Source of the DNA: Paraburkholderia sp. SG-MS1
Lineage (GTDB): Bacteria > Pseudomonadota > Gammaproteobacteria > Burkholderiales > Burkholderiaceae
NCBI RefSeq assembly: GCF_012275575.1
Contig: NZ_NPIH01000168.1
Coordinates: 79,220 to 143,219 of the forward strand
Direction: 5' to 3'
DNA: 64,000 nt
The notes under the pieces: model-generated
Told to the model about the DNA's origin: nothing
Databases searched by the model: none
What the model saw: only the letters and a program-made list of their open reading frames with translations
Program-made: the position numbers and the translations under genes
Shown here: piece by piece, positions 35,327-44,843 of the stretch
Layout of the letters: every line of letters begins with the position of its first letter
Position numbering within the stretch: position 1 is the stretch's first letter

Positions 35327-36076
35327 TTACGCCAACGACATTCCGCCATCGACGTTCAGGCTGATGCCGGTCACGAAGCTGCTTTCATCGCTTACGAGAA
35401 AGAGCGCGGTGTGAGCCAGCTCTTCTGCGCGGCCCAGCCGGCCAAGCGGAATCTTTTCCGCAACGGCGTTCTCGAATGCGGGCCGATCGCTGGCAGCGAT
35501 ACCCATCTTGGAGAGAATAGGCGTGTCGACGGGGCCTGGACTGATCACATTGACGCGGATGCTACGCTCCTTGAATTCGAGCGCCCAACTGCGCGCGAAA
35601 GCTTCGATTGCCGCTTTACTGCCGGCGTACACCGCATGGCCGTCGAATACCTTCGAACTCGCGATGGAACTCGTCAACAGAATGGCGCCTCCGTCGCGAA
35701 GTTGCGACGCGATTTTCTGAACGCCGAAGAAAACCGACCGGGTATTCGTCGCGAATTGCGCATCGTACTCGTCGGGCGTGACCAGACCTGAGCGGGCAAT
35801 CGTGTTGACGCCCGCGTTGGCGACGTAAATGTCGAGCCCCCCGAACCGGTCGGCAACCAATGACGTAACGCGGTCGTGCGTTGCAGGATCGGCGAGGTCG
35901 CCGGTCAGCCCCAATGCCTGATCGCCAAGCTCGGCCACCGCTGCATTTACCGCGGCCTGACGGCGTCCGACGATCAGCACATGGGCACCCTCTGTCACAA
36001 ACAACTTTGCCATGGCAAAGCCGATGCCGCTATTGCCGCCAGTGATGACAGCGACCTTATTTGCAAGTCTGTTCAT
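35327..36076 (-). CDS. Short-chain dehydrogenase/reductase (SDR)
   Basis: The complete 249-aa classical SDR has ITGGNSGIGFAMAK, IVGRR (an Arg pair after strand 2, suggesting NADP), VANAGVN, catalytic Ser in LTSSIASS, Y-x3-K in YAGSKAAIEAFA and NVISPGPVDTPIL. The substrate is unknown. It is divergent from a LysR gene at 36187 with 110 bp between, so LysR probably controls it. That pairing (LysR + SDR) is common in proteobacteria. Confidence 0.92.
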   Translation of the reverse strand: MNRLANKVAVITGGNSGIGFAMAKLFVTEGAHVLIVGRRQAAVNAAVAELGDQALGLTGDLADPATHDRVTSLVADRFGGLDIYVANAGVNTIARSGLVTPDEYDAQFATNTRSVFFGVQKIASQLRDGGAILLTSSIASSKVFDGHAVYAGSKAAIEAFARSWALEFKERSIRVNVISPGPVDTPILSKMGIAASDRPAFENAVAEKIPLGRLGRAEELAHTALFLVSDESSFVTGISLNVDGGMSLA

Positions 36077-36186
36077 TTTAAGCTCCGTTGTTCCACGCGG
36101 ACCTCGCGTTGAGTGACAAGTTACCTGTGGGTGATGCGACAGCCCAGTCGTCCAGCGGAGCTATCAGTTTTTCCAAATGGTCACTA

Positions 36187-37068
36187 ATGTCTCTTGAGAA
36201 CTTGAATGGCCTATCGGCCTTTGTTCGAGCGGCCGAGACCGGATCGTTCACCGGGGCGGCGCGCTTGCTCGGCACGACGCCGTCCGCTGTGTCGCGAAGC
36301 GTTGCGCGATTGGAGAAGCGTCTCGGCATCAAGCTTTTCCGCCGCTCGACAAGGGCCACCGTCCTGACAATGGAGGGGCAAACTTACTATGAACGCATCG
36401 CACCGCTCATACGAGGCCTCGAAGAGGCAGATGATGGGCTGGCTACGCCGCTGGCTGCGGTTGGCAAGCTTCGTGTCAGTATGCCCGGCGCGTTGGGGCA
36501 CATTCTTCTCGACCCACTCACCGGAGACCTGATGACACGCCATCCGGGGCTATTGCTCGATGTAAATGTGAGTGACCATCATGTCGATGTGATCCGCGAG
36601 GGGTTCGATCTGGTCATCAGGGCCGGAGAGGTTGTCGACAGCGGTTTGCATGCGCGGAAATTGGGCGATTTGCCGCTAGTGCTCGTGGCCTCGTCTGAAT
36701 ATTTAGGCCGTTACGGTGTGCCGAACTCGGTGGCTGATCTCGGTATGCACCGCCATGTTCGTTACAAACTTGCTGGACGCGCACTACCTATCATGTTCGC
36801 GGACGGTGTCAGCGTGCCGCTGGAAGGTGCATTCGACGCTGACAGTGGCGACGCCATGAGACTGGCGGCGTTGAACGGACTCGGCATCACACAAATTCTG
36901 AAAGCGACAGTTCATAAGAGTGCGCGTCTTCAATCGACATCGCCTCGGAACACGGCGGGACGTCGAGTGCGGGCAGGCGGTAGACATATTCGTATCGGGC
37001 ACGCAGTGCTTCGCGGCTCGTCAGAACGAATCGCGTTGAGGGTGACGCTGCGAGGATTTGCTCTGTGA
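36187..37068 (+). CDS. LysR-family regulator with a foreign C terminus (truncated)
   Basis: The N-terminal winged helix (SLENLNGLSAFVRAAETGSF, GTTPSAVSRSVARLEKRL) and most of the substrate-binding domain are normal up to LAALNGLGITQIL near 36897. A normal LysR would go on with about 50 residues ending in a Tyr-Pro-x-x-x-x-x-P-x-x-R-x-F type helix. Here the frame instead reads antisense through the end of the regulator on the other strand. It ends at 37068 with an Arg-rich tail. The gene is probably inactive or altered. ATG 36187 is chosen as the natural start. Confidence 0.8.
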   Translation: MSLENLNGLSAFVRAAETGSFTGAARLLGTTPSAVSRSVARLEKRLGIKLFRRSTRATVLTMEGQTYYERIAPLIRGLEEADDGLATPLAAVGKLRVSMPGALGHILLDPLTGDLMTRHPGLLLDVNVSDHHVDVIREGFDLVIRAGEVVDSGLHARKLGDLPLVLVASSEYLGRYGVPNSVADLGMHRHVRYKLAGRALPIMFADGVSVPLEGAFDADSGDAMRLAALNGLGITQILKATVHKSARLQSTSPRNTAGRRVRAGGRHIRIGHAVLRGSSERIALRVTLRGFAL

Positions 37069-37864
37069 GCGACGTCACGACGTCGATGAGATGCTCGCAG
37101 TTGTCAAGGATGATCAACGCACGCCCACTAGCACTAGAAAGATAATTAACGATGCATGCGAAGGGGTTGTCGTGAAGTTCACTCAGTCCAAGTAGACGGG
37201 CCAGTGTAAGCGCCACCCTATCGTCAGAAGCGACTTCACTGAGATCGGCGAAGTGAGTTTCGGAAAAAAATGCACCGGACAGTCTCTTTGCGAGAGCGAT
37301 GGCCACAGTTGTTTTGCCGACGCCCCCGGGGCCAACAATAGAAACTAATCGATGTCCGGTCACATGGGATGCGAGTGCCTGCAAGGCCTCTTCACGCCCT
37401 TGCGGCTGGTCTGCATCCACGGCCAACCTATCGGCATGCAATAAATCGGGCGAATCAGCACCGTGAAGTGTGCAGTCGTCAACGGTACGCTGACGAGTAA
37501 GCCGTCCGACAAAACAATACCCGATACCCGGCACGTTGCGCACGTAGCTCACACCGTCTTCGCCGTCACCCAGTGCTTTGCGCAATCCGGCAATGTGGAC
37601 GCGCAAGTTGCTTTCATCGACGACGATATTTCTCCACGTGTATGACATCAACATGCGCCGGTCCACTACCTGTCCTGCGTGCCGAACCAGCACGATAAGA
37701 ATATCCAATGCACGGCTACCTAGCTGAACGAATGACCCCGAGCGTTCGAGACGTCTTTCCTCAGGAAATAGTCTGAACGGACCGAACGATATGGCTTCGC
37801 GGTACTCATGGCGGTTGGCATGGGCCATCACATCGGAACGCAGATAATCTTCAATGGCATTCAT
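36887..37864 (-). CDS. Winged-helix/ATPase transcriptional regulator, truncated at its 3' end
   Basis: An OmpR-type winged helix (FGPFRLFPEERRLER, LGSRALDILIVLVRHAG, NLRVHIAGLRKALGD, YVRNVPGIGYCFVG) is joined to an NB-ARC-like ATPase (VSIVGPGGVGKTTVAIALA, LIILDNCEHLIDVV, STRFVLTSRE). Intact members run to about 900 residues with a TPR tail; this one stops soon after the GREALRARYEYVYRLPAL-like region, near 36925. ATG 37864 is a guess; 37830 and 38044 are alternatives. It is probably non-functional. The break coincides with the break in LysR on the other strand. Confidence 0.75.
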   Translation of the reverse strand: MNAIEDYLRSDVMAHANRHEYREAISFGPFRLFPEERRLERSGSFVQLGSRALDILIVLVRHAGQVVDRRMLMSYTWRNIVVDESNLRVHIAGLRKALGDGEDGVSYVRNVPGIGYCFVGRLTRQRTVDDCTLHGADSPDLLHADRLAVDADQPQGREEALQALASHVTGHRLVSIVGPGGVGKTTVAIALAKRLSGAFFSETHFADLSEVASDDRVALTLARLLGLSELHDNPFACIVNYLSSASGRALIILDNCEHLIDVVTSLTEQILAASPSTRFVLTSREALRARYEYVYRLPALDVPPCSEAMSIEDAHSYELSLSEFV

Positions 37865-38044
37865 CTTCTGAGCTGACTCCGGATTGCGCGATTCAGGTTT
37901 GCATGGGAACAGATCGATCTTCTCGATCCCCCGACGACGAAAAATGCCTTGAAATTTGTGTATCGGATCACAAAGACAAGGCTCTGCCGGAGTCCACGGA
38001 ACCGCCAGATCCGGACACTCCTCGTCACAAACAATCGTAGTCAT

Positions 38045-38725
38045 GCTAACCGGATCACGGAAGGCTAACTTGGGATATCACGGTGTTGCCGCCAAAGTAA
38101 CAATTGGGACCGATGGGTTCACCGGGATAATGTTTTGTTGATTAGGCAAAAATAGTTGCGGCATAAAGAAACGACAAACAACATCAGACTTTGAGAGATT
38201 TCCATGACAAAGATACCGGTTCCCGTTGTCTGCCGCTAATGCCTCCCGGGCGCGAGTTCCCCAAGCAATCCCGTTCTTCCTTCTGTTTTTGCCAGATCTC
38301 CTGCAAGACGGCGAAGGGCGGTATATGTCGGAATGCTCGCCCGGCCATAAGCCGACGGTGGTACTGCAGCAGCCGTTCGAGATCTTCTCGAACTCTCTGC
38401 GTATTCGATGCAGCATTCCCACAATCATGAGTCTCGCCGTGGAACGTGGCAAGCCTCCCCCTGCAACGCATCGAAGATGCGCTCGCCAGAACGGTTGGGT
38501 GATGCTTAAGCCGCAGATTGTTGTCGCCGGGACAACACGGTGATCTTCTTTGCGTGCCTACTGCCAATCACAGACGGAGTCTACGATTGTCGTGACGGCA
38601 GGCGCCAGATAGGCCGCGCCGCCGCGATCATCAGCGATCGCCGCGTACCGCAACAGGACACTTTTTGTCGTGAGTCGCGGTGCACATCGTCAATTTGGCA
38701 ATTCAAAACCTAAAGGGCAACAGCC
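38045..38725. other. Intergenic region, no supported gene
   Basis: These 681 bases precede the NADH-dehydrogenase-like gene. A minus-strand frame at 38184-38567 has a stretch faintly like the end of an integrase (LERLLQYHRRLMAG, PPFAVLQEIWQKQ), but the resemblance is too weak to call. Confidence 0.4.
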
Positions 38726-39934
38726 ATGTCGCAGAAGATCTTGATTGTGGGTGCCGGCTTTGCCGGCGTGTGGGGCGCGCTCGGGGCCGCCCGCGTGCTC
38801 GAGCGCGCCGGTGCAACGGCTGGCGACGTTGACATTACGCTTATCTCACCGAAGCCCGAGTTGCAGATCCGGCCACGCATGTACGAAAGCGAGCCGCATC
38901 TTATGGCCGCGCCGCTTTTGCCCTTGCTCGATGCCGTTGGTGTGAACTACGTCGAGGGCAGTGTCGACCAGATTTCTGTGCATGACAAGACCGTACGCGT
39001 GACGACCGCGAGCGGCGAAAGCAACTTGCGTGGCTACGACCGGTTGCTGTTGACGAGTGGCAGCAAACTGAATCGACCGCCGATTCCTGGGCTTGCCAGG
39101 TATGCATTCTCCGTCGATTGCATGGAGGACGCCTCGGCACTCGAGGCGCATCTGAAGGAACTGGCGAAACGCCCCGATTCGAACGCCCGGAATACCGTTG
39201 CTGTGGTGGGCTGCGGCTTTACTGGCATTGAGATCGCAACTGAGTTGCCCAAGCGGATGCGCGCGCTGTTCGGTCCCAATGCGGCGATCAAGGTGGTCAT
39301 CGTCGGTTCTCAGGCCGATATTGGCCCCGACCTCGGGCCTAACCCGCGGCCATTCGTGGCGGAGGCGTTCGAATCGCTGGGTATTGAGGCGGTATTGGGA
39401 TCTCCCGTTATATCGGTGGATGCGGATGGAGTAAAAACCGCGTCAGGTGTGCATATCGAGGCGCAGACGGTGGTATGGGCCGGCGGGATGCGAGCCAGTA
39501 CGCTTGCGGCGCAGGTTTCCTCTCGACTCGACCCGCTTGGCCGTGTCGAAGTCTCATCGGATCTTCGTGTAGCAGACGCGCTACACGTATTTGTGGCGGG
39601 CGATGTGGCTCGCGTGCGCAGTGACGATGAAGGGCACGACGCGTTGATGTCCTGTCAGCACGCGATGGTGATGGGGAAATTCGGCGGTCACAACGTGGCC
39701 GCGGATCTGATCGGCGCACCGATGCTTGCGTATAGCCAGCCGTTTTACGCCACTTGTCTTGATCTCGGCGAGTGGGGGGCGGTGTACTCAGAAGGCTGGG
39801 ATCGCCAGATCAAGCTGACGCACGCGGAAGGAAAAACGCGCAAGCAGATGATTAACACCCAGTGGATCTACCCGCCGGCGCCCAATCGTGCCGATGCGTT
39901 GGCGGCAGGCGACCCCCTGGCGTCATTTGGCTAG
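38726..39934 (+). CDS. NDH-2-like FAD-dependent pyridine nucleotide oxidoreductase
   Basis: The 402-aa flavoprotein has an N-terminal FAD motif (ILIVGAGFAGVWGALGAARV), a second dinucleotide motif (VAVVGCGFTGIEIATELP) and HVFVAGDVARV near the end, the layout of type II NADH:quinone oxidoreductases and ferredoxin reductases. The lack of a CxxC disulfide argues against thioredoxin-type enzymes. It may pass electrons from NADH to quinone at the membrane surface, although no C-terminal amphipathic membrane anchor is evident. It stands alone. Confidence 0.88.
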   Translation: MSQKILIVGAGFAGVWGALGAARVLERAGATAGDVDITLISPKPELQIRPRMYESEPHLMAAPLLPLLDAVGVNYVEGSVDQISVHDKTVRVTTASGESNLRGYDRLLLTSGSKLNRPPIPGLARYAFSVDCMEDASALEAHLKELAKRPDSNARNTVAVVGCGFTGIEIATELPKRMRALFGPNAAIKVVIVGSQADIGPDLGPNPRPFVAEAFESLGIEAVLGSPVISVDADGVKTASGVHIEAQTVVWAGGMRASTLAAQVSSRLDPLGRVEVSSDLRVADALHVFVAGDVARVRSDDEGHDALMSCQHAMVMGKFGGHNVAADLIGAPMLAYSQPFYATCLDLGEWGAVYSEGWDRQIKLTHAEGKTRKQMINTQWIYPPAPNRADALAAGDPLASFG

Positions 39935-40216
39935 AGCGTCGGCAAGCCTCGGGTATCGCGGCTACCGGTCACCATGGGGCAAACGGGGGGCGGCAATCGT
40001 TCTCGACGAATCATCTCCGGTGCCGCCACCCGAGGTTAAGCTGGTGTCGGCGTGACCATCTGCCTGACGATAAGGCCGCCGAATGGTTGCCATCCATGCG
40101 TCGATGCGACCCGGGGGGCAGCATCCGATTCGCGCCATGCGACGCGAGAGCGTATCGAAAGACAGGCTGCTTTGGCATGAGTACTGGCCAGGCGCGATTC
40201 TCCCGTCGGAGCTTCC

Positions 40217-41674
40217 GTGAACGATTCCCTTGTATTCGGTTATTCCGTCGTCTTGGTCGACGTGGCACTTTGGCGTTTCAAGCTGCCGAAGAAGGACGTT
40301 TCCCGTCTATTGCTTCGGCTCGCGATTTTTGCCGTCTTCACGACGAGCATTTTCGCCGCGGGCCTTAGCCCATTCAGACAGGCTACGTATCTGGAAGCGT
40401 CACTGCTTCACGAAGCGGCTCAAGCCCTGAAGATATTCTGGTGGCTGACGGGTGCCCGCTTACTCACTCTTGCTCTCGACACACTCCTGCTGCCACAAGC
40501 CTGGCGCAAGCAGCGACTCTTTCAGGACGTGTTCGGTGCCGTGGTGTTTCTTGCCGCAGCAGTAGCAGCAACGGCGTTCGTTCTGGAAATACCCGTTCGC
40601 GGCCTGATCGCGACATCGGGAACATTGGCCGTGATTCTCGGGTTAGCTATTCAAAGCACGTTGCGCGATGTCTTTGCGGGAATCGTGCTCAATTCTACGG
40701 AGCCCTACCGCGTGGGCGACTGGATCTCGATTGACGGCGTGGAAGGCACGGTGATTGAGATGAATTGGAGAGCAACGCATCTGCTTAATTCCCGCGGCAA
40801 TGTGACTATCGTTCCCAATGCTGCGGCGGCAAAGACAAATATCACCAACACTAACCGGCCCCAAGCCTTGCATGGCGTCACAGTGTCTCTGGAGATCTCG
40901 CTGGACGAGCGGCCCGGAACTGTGATTGCCGCGCTCGAATGCGCGCTCGCTGGGGCTCGTTCGATCCTGCCGGCACCGGCTCCGTTCGTGCAGGCAAAGA
41001 AATCCACCCTATGTTCCATTCAGTACGAGGCGACGGCCTTCGTGGACGACACCGCGAAAAAGACGCCATTGACCAACGAACTGTACGACCTCTGTTATCG
41101 ACACCTGGCCGCTGCGGGTGTCAATCTTCGGCCACCCGGCGTGTCATCTGTCACGTCGGTCGCAGCAAGAGTGGAGGAGCGCCTGCTCAGACGCATCGAA
41201 CTGTTCAGCGCCATCGCCGATGATGAATTGAAGATGCTTTCCCGTTGCATGGTGCGGCATGAATACGAGGCCGGCCAGGTGATCTGCACTCCGGAGGTGG
41301 TGCCCGACTGGCTCGCAATCGTCGACTCAGGCGTGCTCAGTGTCTTAACGGAGCAACCTGCCGGCGCCATCGAGGTGGCGCGCCTTGGCCCCGGCGATAC
41401 CATGGGTGAGACCGGGCTGCTCGCTGGCTTGCCGGTTCAGGTGAAGATCACGACGCTCACCAGAAGTGTCGTTTACAGACTGAACAAGGAAGACGTGACA
41501 CCGCTATTGAGAAGTAGCCAGGAAGTGACTCATCGAATGTGCCGACTACTTTCCCAGCGGCAAGACACGCTGCATAAGATGGCTATAAAGAACGCCGCTC
41601 ACGGGGACGAAGATCACGCTAGCTTCCACTGGCTTCTGGACAAGATTCATCGGTTGCATGCATTGAAGTTCTGA
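40217..41674 (+). CDS. Mechanosensitive-channel-like protein with a C-terminal cyclic-nucleotide-binding domain
   Basis: The 485-aa product has four or so N-terminal membrane helices, an MscS pore and beta domain (GTLAVILGLAIQSTLRDVFAG, NSTEPYRVGDWISIDGVEGT, IVPNAAAAKTNITN) and a C-terminal CRP-like domain (ELFSAIADDELKMLSRCMV, GPGDTMGETGLLAGLPVQVKI). MscS proteins are tension-gated ion channels; the fused cNMP domain suggests gating or modulation by cAMP, cGMP or c-di-GMP-like ligands. GTG 40217 is the start. It is monocistronic. Confidence 0.92.
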   Translation: MNDSLVFGYSVVLVDVALWRFKLPKKDVSRLLLRLAIFAVFTTSIFAAGLSPFRQATYLEASLLHEAAQALKIFWWLTGARLLTLALDTLLLPQAWRKQRLFQDVFGAVVFLAAAVAATAFVLEIPVRGLIATSGTLAVILGLAIQSTLRDVFAGIVLNSTEPYRVGDWISIDGVEGTVIEMNWRATHLLNSRGNVTIVPNAAAAKTNITNTNRPQALHGVTVSLEISLDERPGTVIAALECALAGARSILPAPAPFVQAKKSTLCSIQYEATAFVDDTAKKTPLTNELYDLCYRHLAAAGVNLRPPGVSSVTSVAARVEERLLRRIELFSAIADDELKMLSRCMVRHEYEAGQVICTPEVVPDWLAIVDSGVLSVLTEQPAGAIEVARLGPGDTMGETGLLAGLPVQVKITTLTRSVVYRLNKEDVTPLLRSSQEVTHRMCRLLSQRQDTLHKMAIKNAAHGDEDHASFHWLLDKIHRLHALKF

Positions 41675-41927
41675 TGTTCCGGTTACGTAATACTTTCATA
41701 GCGACGAGTCTTTAATCGCTCCCTGCTTTTTGTAAATGCAAATATTGAGCGTGAACGTTAGGTGTTGTACATGAACGGCGCTCCTCTCATTGCGTTAGCG
41801 CGGAGCGATCAACGACATTTTGCATCCCTTAACTAGGCCGATGAATGAGTCGTAGTTATTCTGATGACACGGCCGGTAGCAAGCCAAACCTTTCATATAC
41901 CGGTCGAATAATTCCTGGATTGGAACC

Positions 41928-42914
41928 ATGACTAAAGAACTGGAAAGCATCATCCCCGACGCAAGACGCCGAAACCTGATGTTAGGCGGGGTGGCCGCAA
42001 TGTTGACGACAACGGTTGCATCAGCGGCCGGTGAGCAGTCGGGACCAAGCGCGACCGCGCAGATGTCAACCGCAGGCCATGCTGACGATGTCATCCGTAC
42101 ACGAGACGGAGTGAGTTTGTACTTCAAGGATTGGGGCGCGAAAGACGGTCCCGTCGTCACGCTGAGCCATGGTTGGCCGCTTAGTTCGGATAGCTGGGAG
42201 AACCAGGCGTTTTTTCTGGCATCTCAGGGCTTTCGCGTCATCACACATGACCGCCGCGGGCACGGTCGCTCGAGCCAACCGTGGGATGGCAACGACATGG
42301 ACCACTACGCGGACGATCTCGCGACAGTCATTGAGACGCTCGGCCTGCGCGATGTAGCCGCTATTGGGTTTTCTACCGGCGGGGGCGAGGTTGCGCGTTA
42401 TGTGGGCCGGCACGGTACATCGCGCGTATCGAAGATCGGATTGATTTCGGCCGTGCCGCCACTCATGGTCAAAACGCCTGGCAATCCGTCCGGTGTGCCT
42501 ATCGAGGCATTCGACAGCATTCGGGCTGCGATGATTGCCAATCGCTCCCAATTGTTCAAGGACATCCCGGCAGGCCCGTTCTACGGTTTCAATCGATCGG
42601 GCGCCAAGGTGTCGCAAGGTTTGATTGATGCGTGGTGGCGTCAAGGAATGACAGGCGGTTTCAAGAACGTCTACGAATCAGTCAAAGCCTTTTCCGAAAC
42701 GGATTTTACGGCGGATCTGCTGAAGTTCGACAGACCGACACTCATCATTCACGGCGATGACGACCAGGTCGTTCCGGTTGATGTTGGAGCTCGTTCGAGT
42801 AAGAAACTCGTCCCTCACGCGATCCTGAAGATTTATCCCGGCGCACCGCATGGATTGACCGATACACACAAGGATCAGCTTAATCAGGACCTTCTGTCTT
42901 TCTTGCGCAGCTAG
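41928..42914 (+). CDS. Secreted alpha/beta hydrolase (non-heme chloroperoxidase-like)
   Basis: The 328-aa protein has a Tat-like leader ([21 protein letters not shown]) and an alpha/beta hydrolase domain typical of non-heme chloroperoxidases: [32 protein letters not shown], nucleophile [18 protein letters not shown], Asp in [12 protein letters not shown] and His in [11 protein letters not shown]. With an organic acid it may make peracids, but most family members are esterases. It is followed 59 bp later by an ECF sigma gene in the same direction, so the pair is likely co-regulated. Confidence 0.88.
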   Translation: MTKELESIIPDARRRNLMLGGVAAMLTTTVASAAGEQSGPSATAQMSTAGHADDVIRTRDGVSLYFKDWGAKDGPVVTLSHGWPLSSDSWENQAFFLASQGFRVITHDRRGHGRSSQPWDGNDMDHYADDLATVIETLGLRDVAAIGFSTGGGEVARYVGRHGTSRVSKIGLISAVPPLMVKTPGNPSGVPIEAFDSIRAAMIANRSQLFKDIPAGPFYGFNRSGAKVSQGLIDAWWRQGMTGGFKNVYESVKAFSETDFTADLLKFDRPTLIIHGDDDQVVPVDVGARSSKKLVPHAILKIYPGAPHGLTDTHKDQLNQDLLSFLRS

Positions 42915-42973
42915 CGTGCGGGAAGCGTAATTTAAAGCAACCGGGCCAATATATTGTGCACAAGGACAGCTCC

Positions 42974-43852
42974 ATGGACGACGCAAGTGTTTTTGACAAG
43001 CTTCGCCCGCGCTTGCAGGGCATCGCATATCGGATGCTGGGCTCGGTCGCGGAGGCGGAAGACGTGGTTCAGGACGCCTGGTTGCGCTGGCATTCGACCA
43101 GTCGTGAGACCATCGAGAACGCGGAAGCATGGCTTGTCACTGTGACCACGCGGATTTCCATTGACCGCCTGCGAGCAACGAAAGTGCAGCGCGAACGGTA
43201 CACCGGCATCTGGCTTCCTGAGCCGTACTTCGCCGAGTCACCCGCAACGCCGGAGCAGGCCAAAGAACGCGCCGACGAGGTATCCGTCGCCTTACTGATG
43301 TTGCTCGAGCGGTTGAGCCCCGAAGCCCGCGCGGCCTTCCTGCTGCGCGAAGTGTTCGACGCCGACTACGACGAAGTTGCCAAAACCATCGATAAGAGCG
43401 AGGCGGCTTGCCGGCAGTTGGTGAGCCGCGCGAAGGCGCAATTGCGCGATGACCGTCCGCGCTACGTCGTGTCCCGGGAGACGCATCATCGCCTGCTACA
43501 AACCTTTGCGCAGGCGTTGGAGCGCGGGGATTTCAAGGCGATCAATTCGATGCTGGCCGAAGATGCGGTGCTCATGGGCGATGGAGGCGGCCGGGTGCAG
43601 AGCTTCCCGGAGCCGATGGTGGGTGGCCGGCGTATCGCGCAGTTTTTTTATGCGGCTGCGCTTCGCTACGGAAGCGGACTGCATGTCGAACTCGCTGTCC
43701 TCAACGGTCAATGGGCACTGTTACGGTTTGTCGAAGGGGCACTCGAATCGGCGCAAACATACGAGACGGATGGCGAGCGCATCGTGCGCATTCAGGTGCA
43801 ACGCAATCCCGACAAGCTTGCGCGCATCGCGGCCAGATTTGGCGGCCAATGA
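42974..43852 (+). CDS. sigJ: ECF sigma factor of the SigJ type with C-terminal SnoaL-like domain
   Basis: The 292-aa protein has sigma-70 region 2 (RLQGIAYRMLGSVAEAEDVVQDAWLRW), region 4 (LSPEARAAFLLREVFDADYDEVAKTIDKSEAACRQLVSRA) and a C-terminal SnoaL-like domain (FAQALERGDFKAINSMLAEDAVLMGDGGG, VGGRRIAQFF). This is the SigJ (ECF41) group, in which the SnoaL-like part replaces a classical anti-sigma factor. ATG 42974 has AAGGA seven bases upstream. Its target is often the adjacent gene, here the chloroperoxidase-like hydrolase. I saw no unambiguous ECF promoter before 41928. Confidence 0.93.
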   Translation: MDDASVFDKLRPRLQGIAYRMLGSVAEAEDVVQDAWLRWHSTSRETIENAEAWLVTVTTRISIDRLRATKVQRERYTGIWLPEPYFAESPATPEQAKERADEVSVALLMLLERLSPEARAAFLLREVFDADYDEVAKTIDKSEAACRQLVSRAKAQLRDDRPRYVVSRETHHRLLQTFAQALERGDFKAINSMLAEDAVLMGDGGGRVQSFPEPMVGGRRIAQFFYAAALRYGSGLHVELAVLNGQWALLRFVEGALESAQTYETDGERIVRIQVQRNPDKLARIAARFGGQ

Positions 43853-44465
43853 TCGGCGTCCTCGCAACGTTCGAAGGACATCCGTACGGTCACTCGCCAT
43901 ATCGGCGAGATAAATGCTGCCAGTCTGCCTGCCTTGTTCCCGATTAAGAAAGGCTCACCTGCCATAGCGCAGCCGAACGTGTGTCGCGCAGACAAGCAGA
44001 TGACCTATTGCGGCGGGAGCGCCTGATTCCTGTCCGGCCCAATATGCGCCGGACGATCGCGGTCATTACCTGGGTTATCTCAGCCGCAAGCATCCGCCAG
44101 CGAGCATCCGCGTCTTCATCGGCTACATGGCGGAGCAAATGCGCGCGCTCGACCTGCCATGTCTGACCATCATGACGGCAGTGCCGGCACGCTGATTGGT
44201 GCTTTGCAGGCAACACGATGCGTCGTGGCGTAAGCCTTCCCGGCGGCCCGTCGCGCAACTACGATCCACCTGCGCGCTGACGGAGCAACAGGGCCGGCCC
44301 GACACACTTTCTACGGAGAAAAGAACCTTGACGATCTTTGCTATCGACAGTGGCGCCAGCGGCAACAGGTTGGTCGACGAGTGGCCTGCGCTAAATCAAA
44401 GTGCCAAAACTGACGCGATGCGCGCTGCACGCGATCGCAGACCGAAAGTCGCAGGAGAGCCGCAG
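43853..44465. other. Intergenic region with a LysR relic
   Basis: The interval between sigJ and the DUF3331 gene has no intact gene. It includes the LysR 3' relic at 44004-44195; the flanks show nothing recognisable. Confidence 0.5.
44004..44195 (+). pseudogene. LysR-family regulator, 3' end relic
   Basis: One frame, open between an upstream stop at 44001 and TGA at 44193-44195, reads APDDRGHYLGYLSRKHPPAS followed by an Arg-Val-Phe-Ile-Gly helix and a short tail. This matches the last helix of LysR regulators. About 200 residues upstream are absent. It is a remnant left by a deletion or insertion. Confidence 0.55.
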
Positions 44466-44843
44466 ATGTGTGGACTGGACCCGTGGTCTCAGATTATCGG
44501 ACGGCTAAGCTCGCATTGGCACGACACCGCTTCCACGGTTCGCCTGACTTCGGGGCGTCGCAAGCGAGGGGGGCGCGCAGCGGGCGCGGTGTGCGGCGTC
44601 GCTACGATACGAAGCATCGAATGGCAAACCGACACGACCGTGCTCGTTTCGTGGAGCGACGCCACACGCGGCCGCTATCTCGATCAGACCTGGCGCGCCA
44701 GCTATGCGCGCGTCTGCGGCGTCTGCGCGGTCAGCGGCATGTCGGTCAAACGGGGCGACGTGGTGTTCCGGCCGTTCTACCGTGGCGCAGCACCGCCGCC
44801 GAATGCGCTCGACATGATCCTTGCTTCGGTGCTGCGTCGATAG
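44466..44843 (+). CDS. DUF3331-family protein
   Basis: The 125-aa product ends with the DUF3331 core: SIEWQTDTTVLVSWSDATRG, VCGVCAVSGMSVKRGDVVFRP and ALDMILASVLRR. The pattern C-x2-C-x-x-S-G could bind a metal. DUF3331 proteins are known to me mainly from Burkholderia-type genomes and have no assigned function. ATG 44466 has AGGAG eight bases upstream; the longer frame from 44196 or 44418 starts outside the conserved part. Confidence 0.78.
   Translation: MCGLDPWSQIIGRLSSHWHDTASTVRLTSGRRKRGGRAAGAVCGVATIRSIEWQTDTTVLVSWSDATRGRYLDQTWRASYARVCGVCAVSGMSVKRGDVVFRPFYRGAAPPPNALDMILASVLRR

Noticed and set aside
38184..38567. Minus-strand open frame of 127 aa with a segment faintly like an integrase or transposase end
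   Set aside because: Only a short stretch (LERLLQYHRRLMAG, PPFAVLQEIWQKQ) resembles such proteins and no catalytic residues or repeats are seen.
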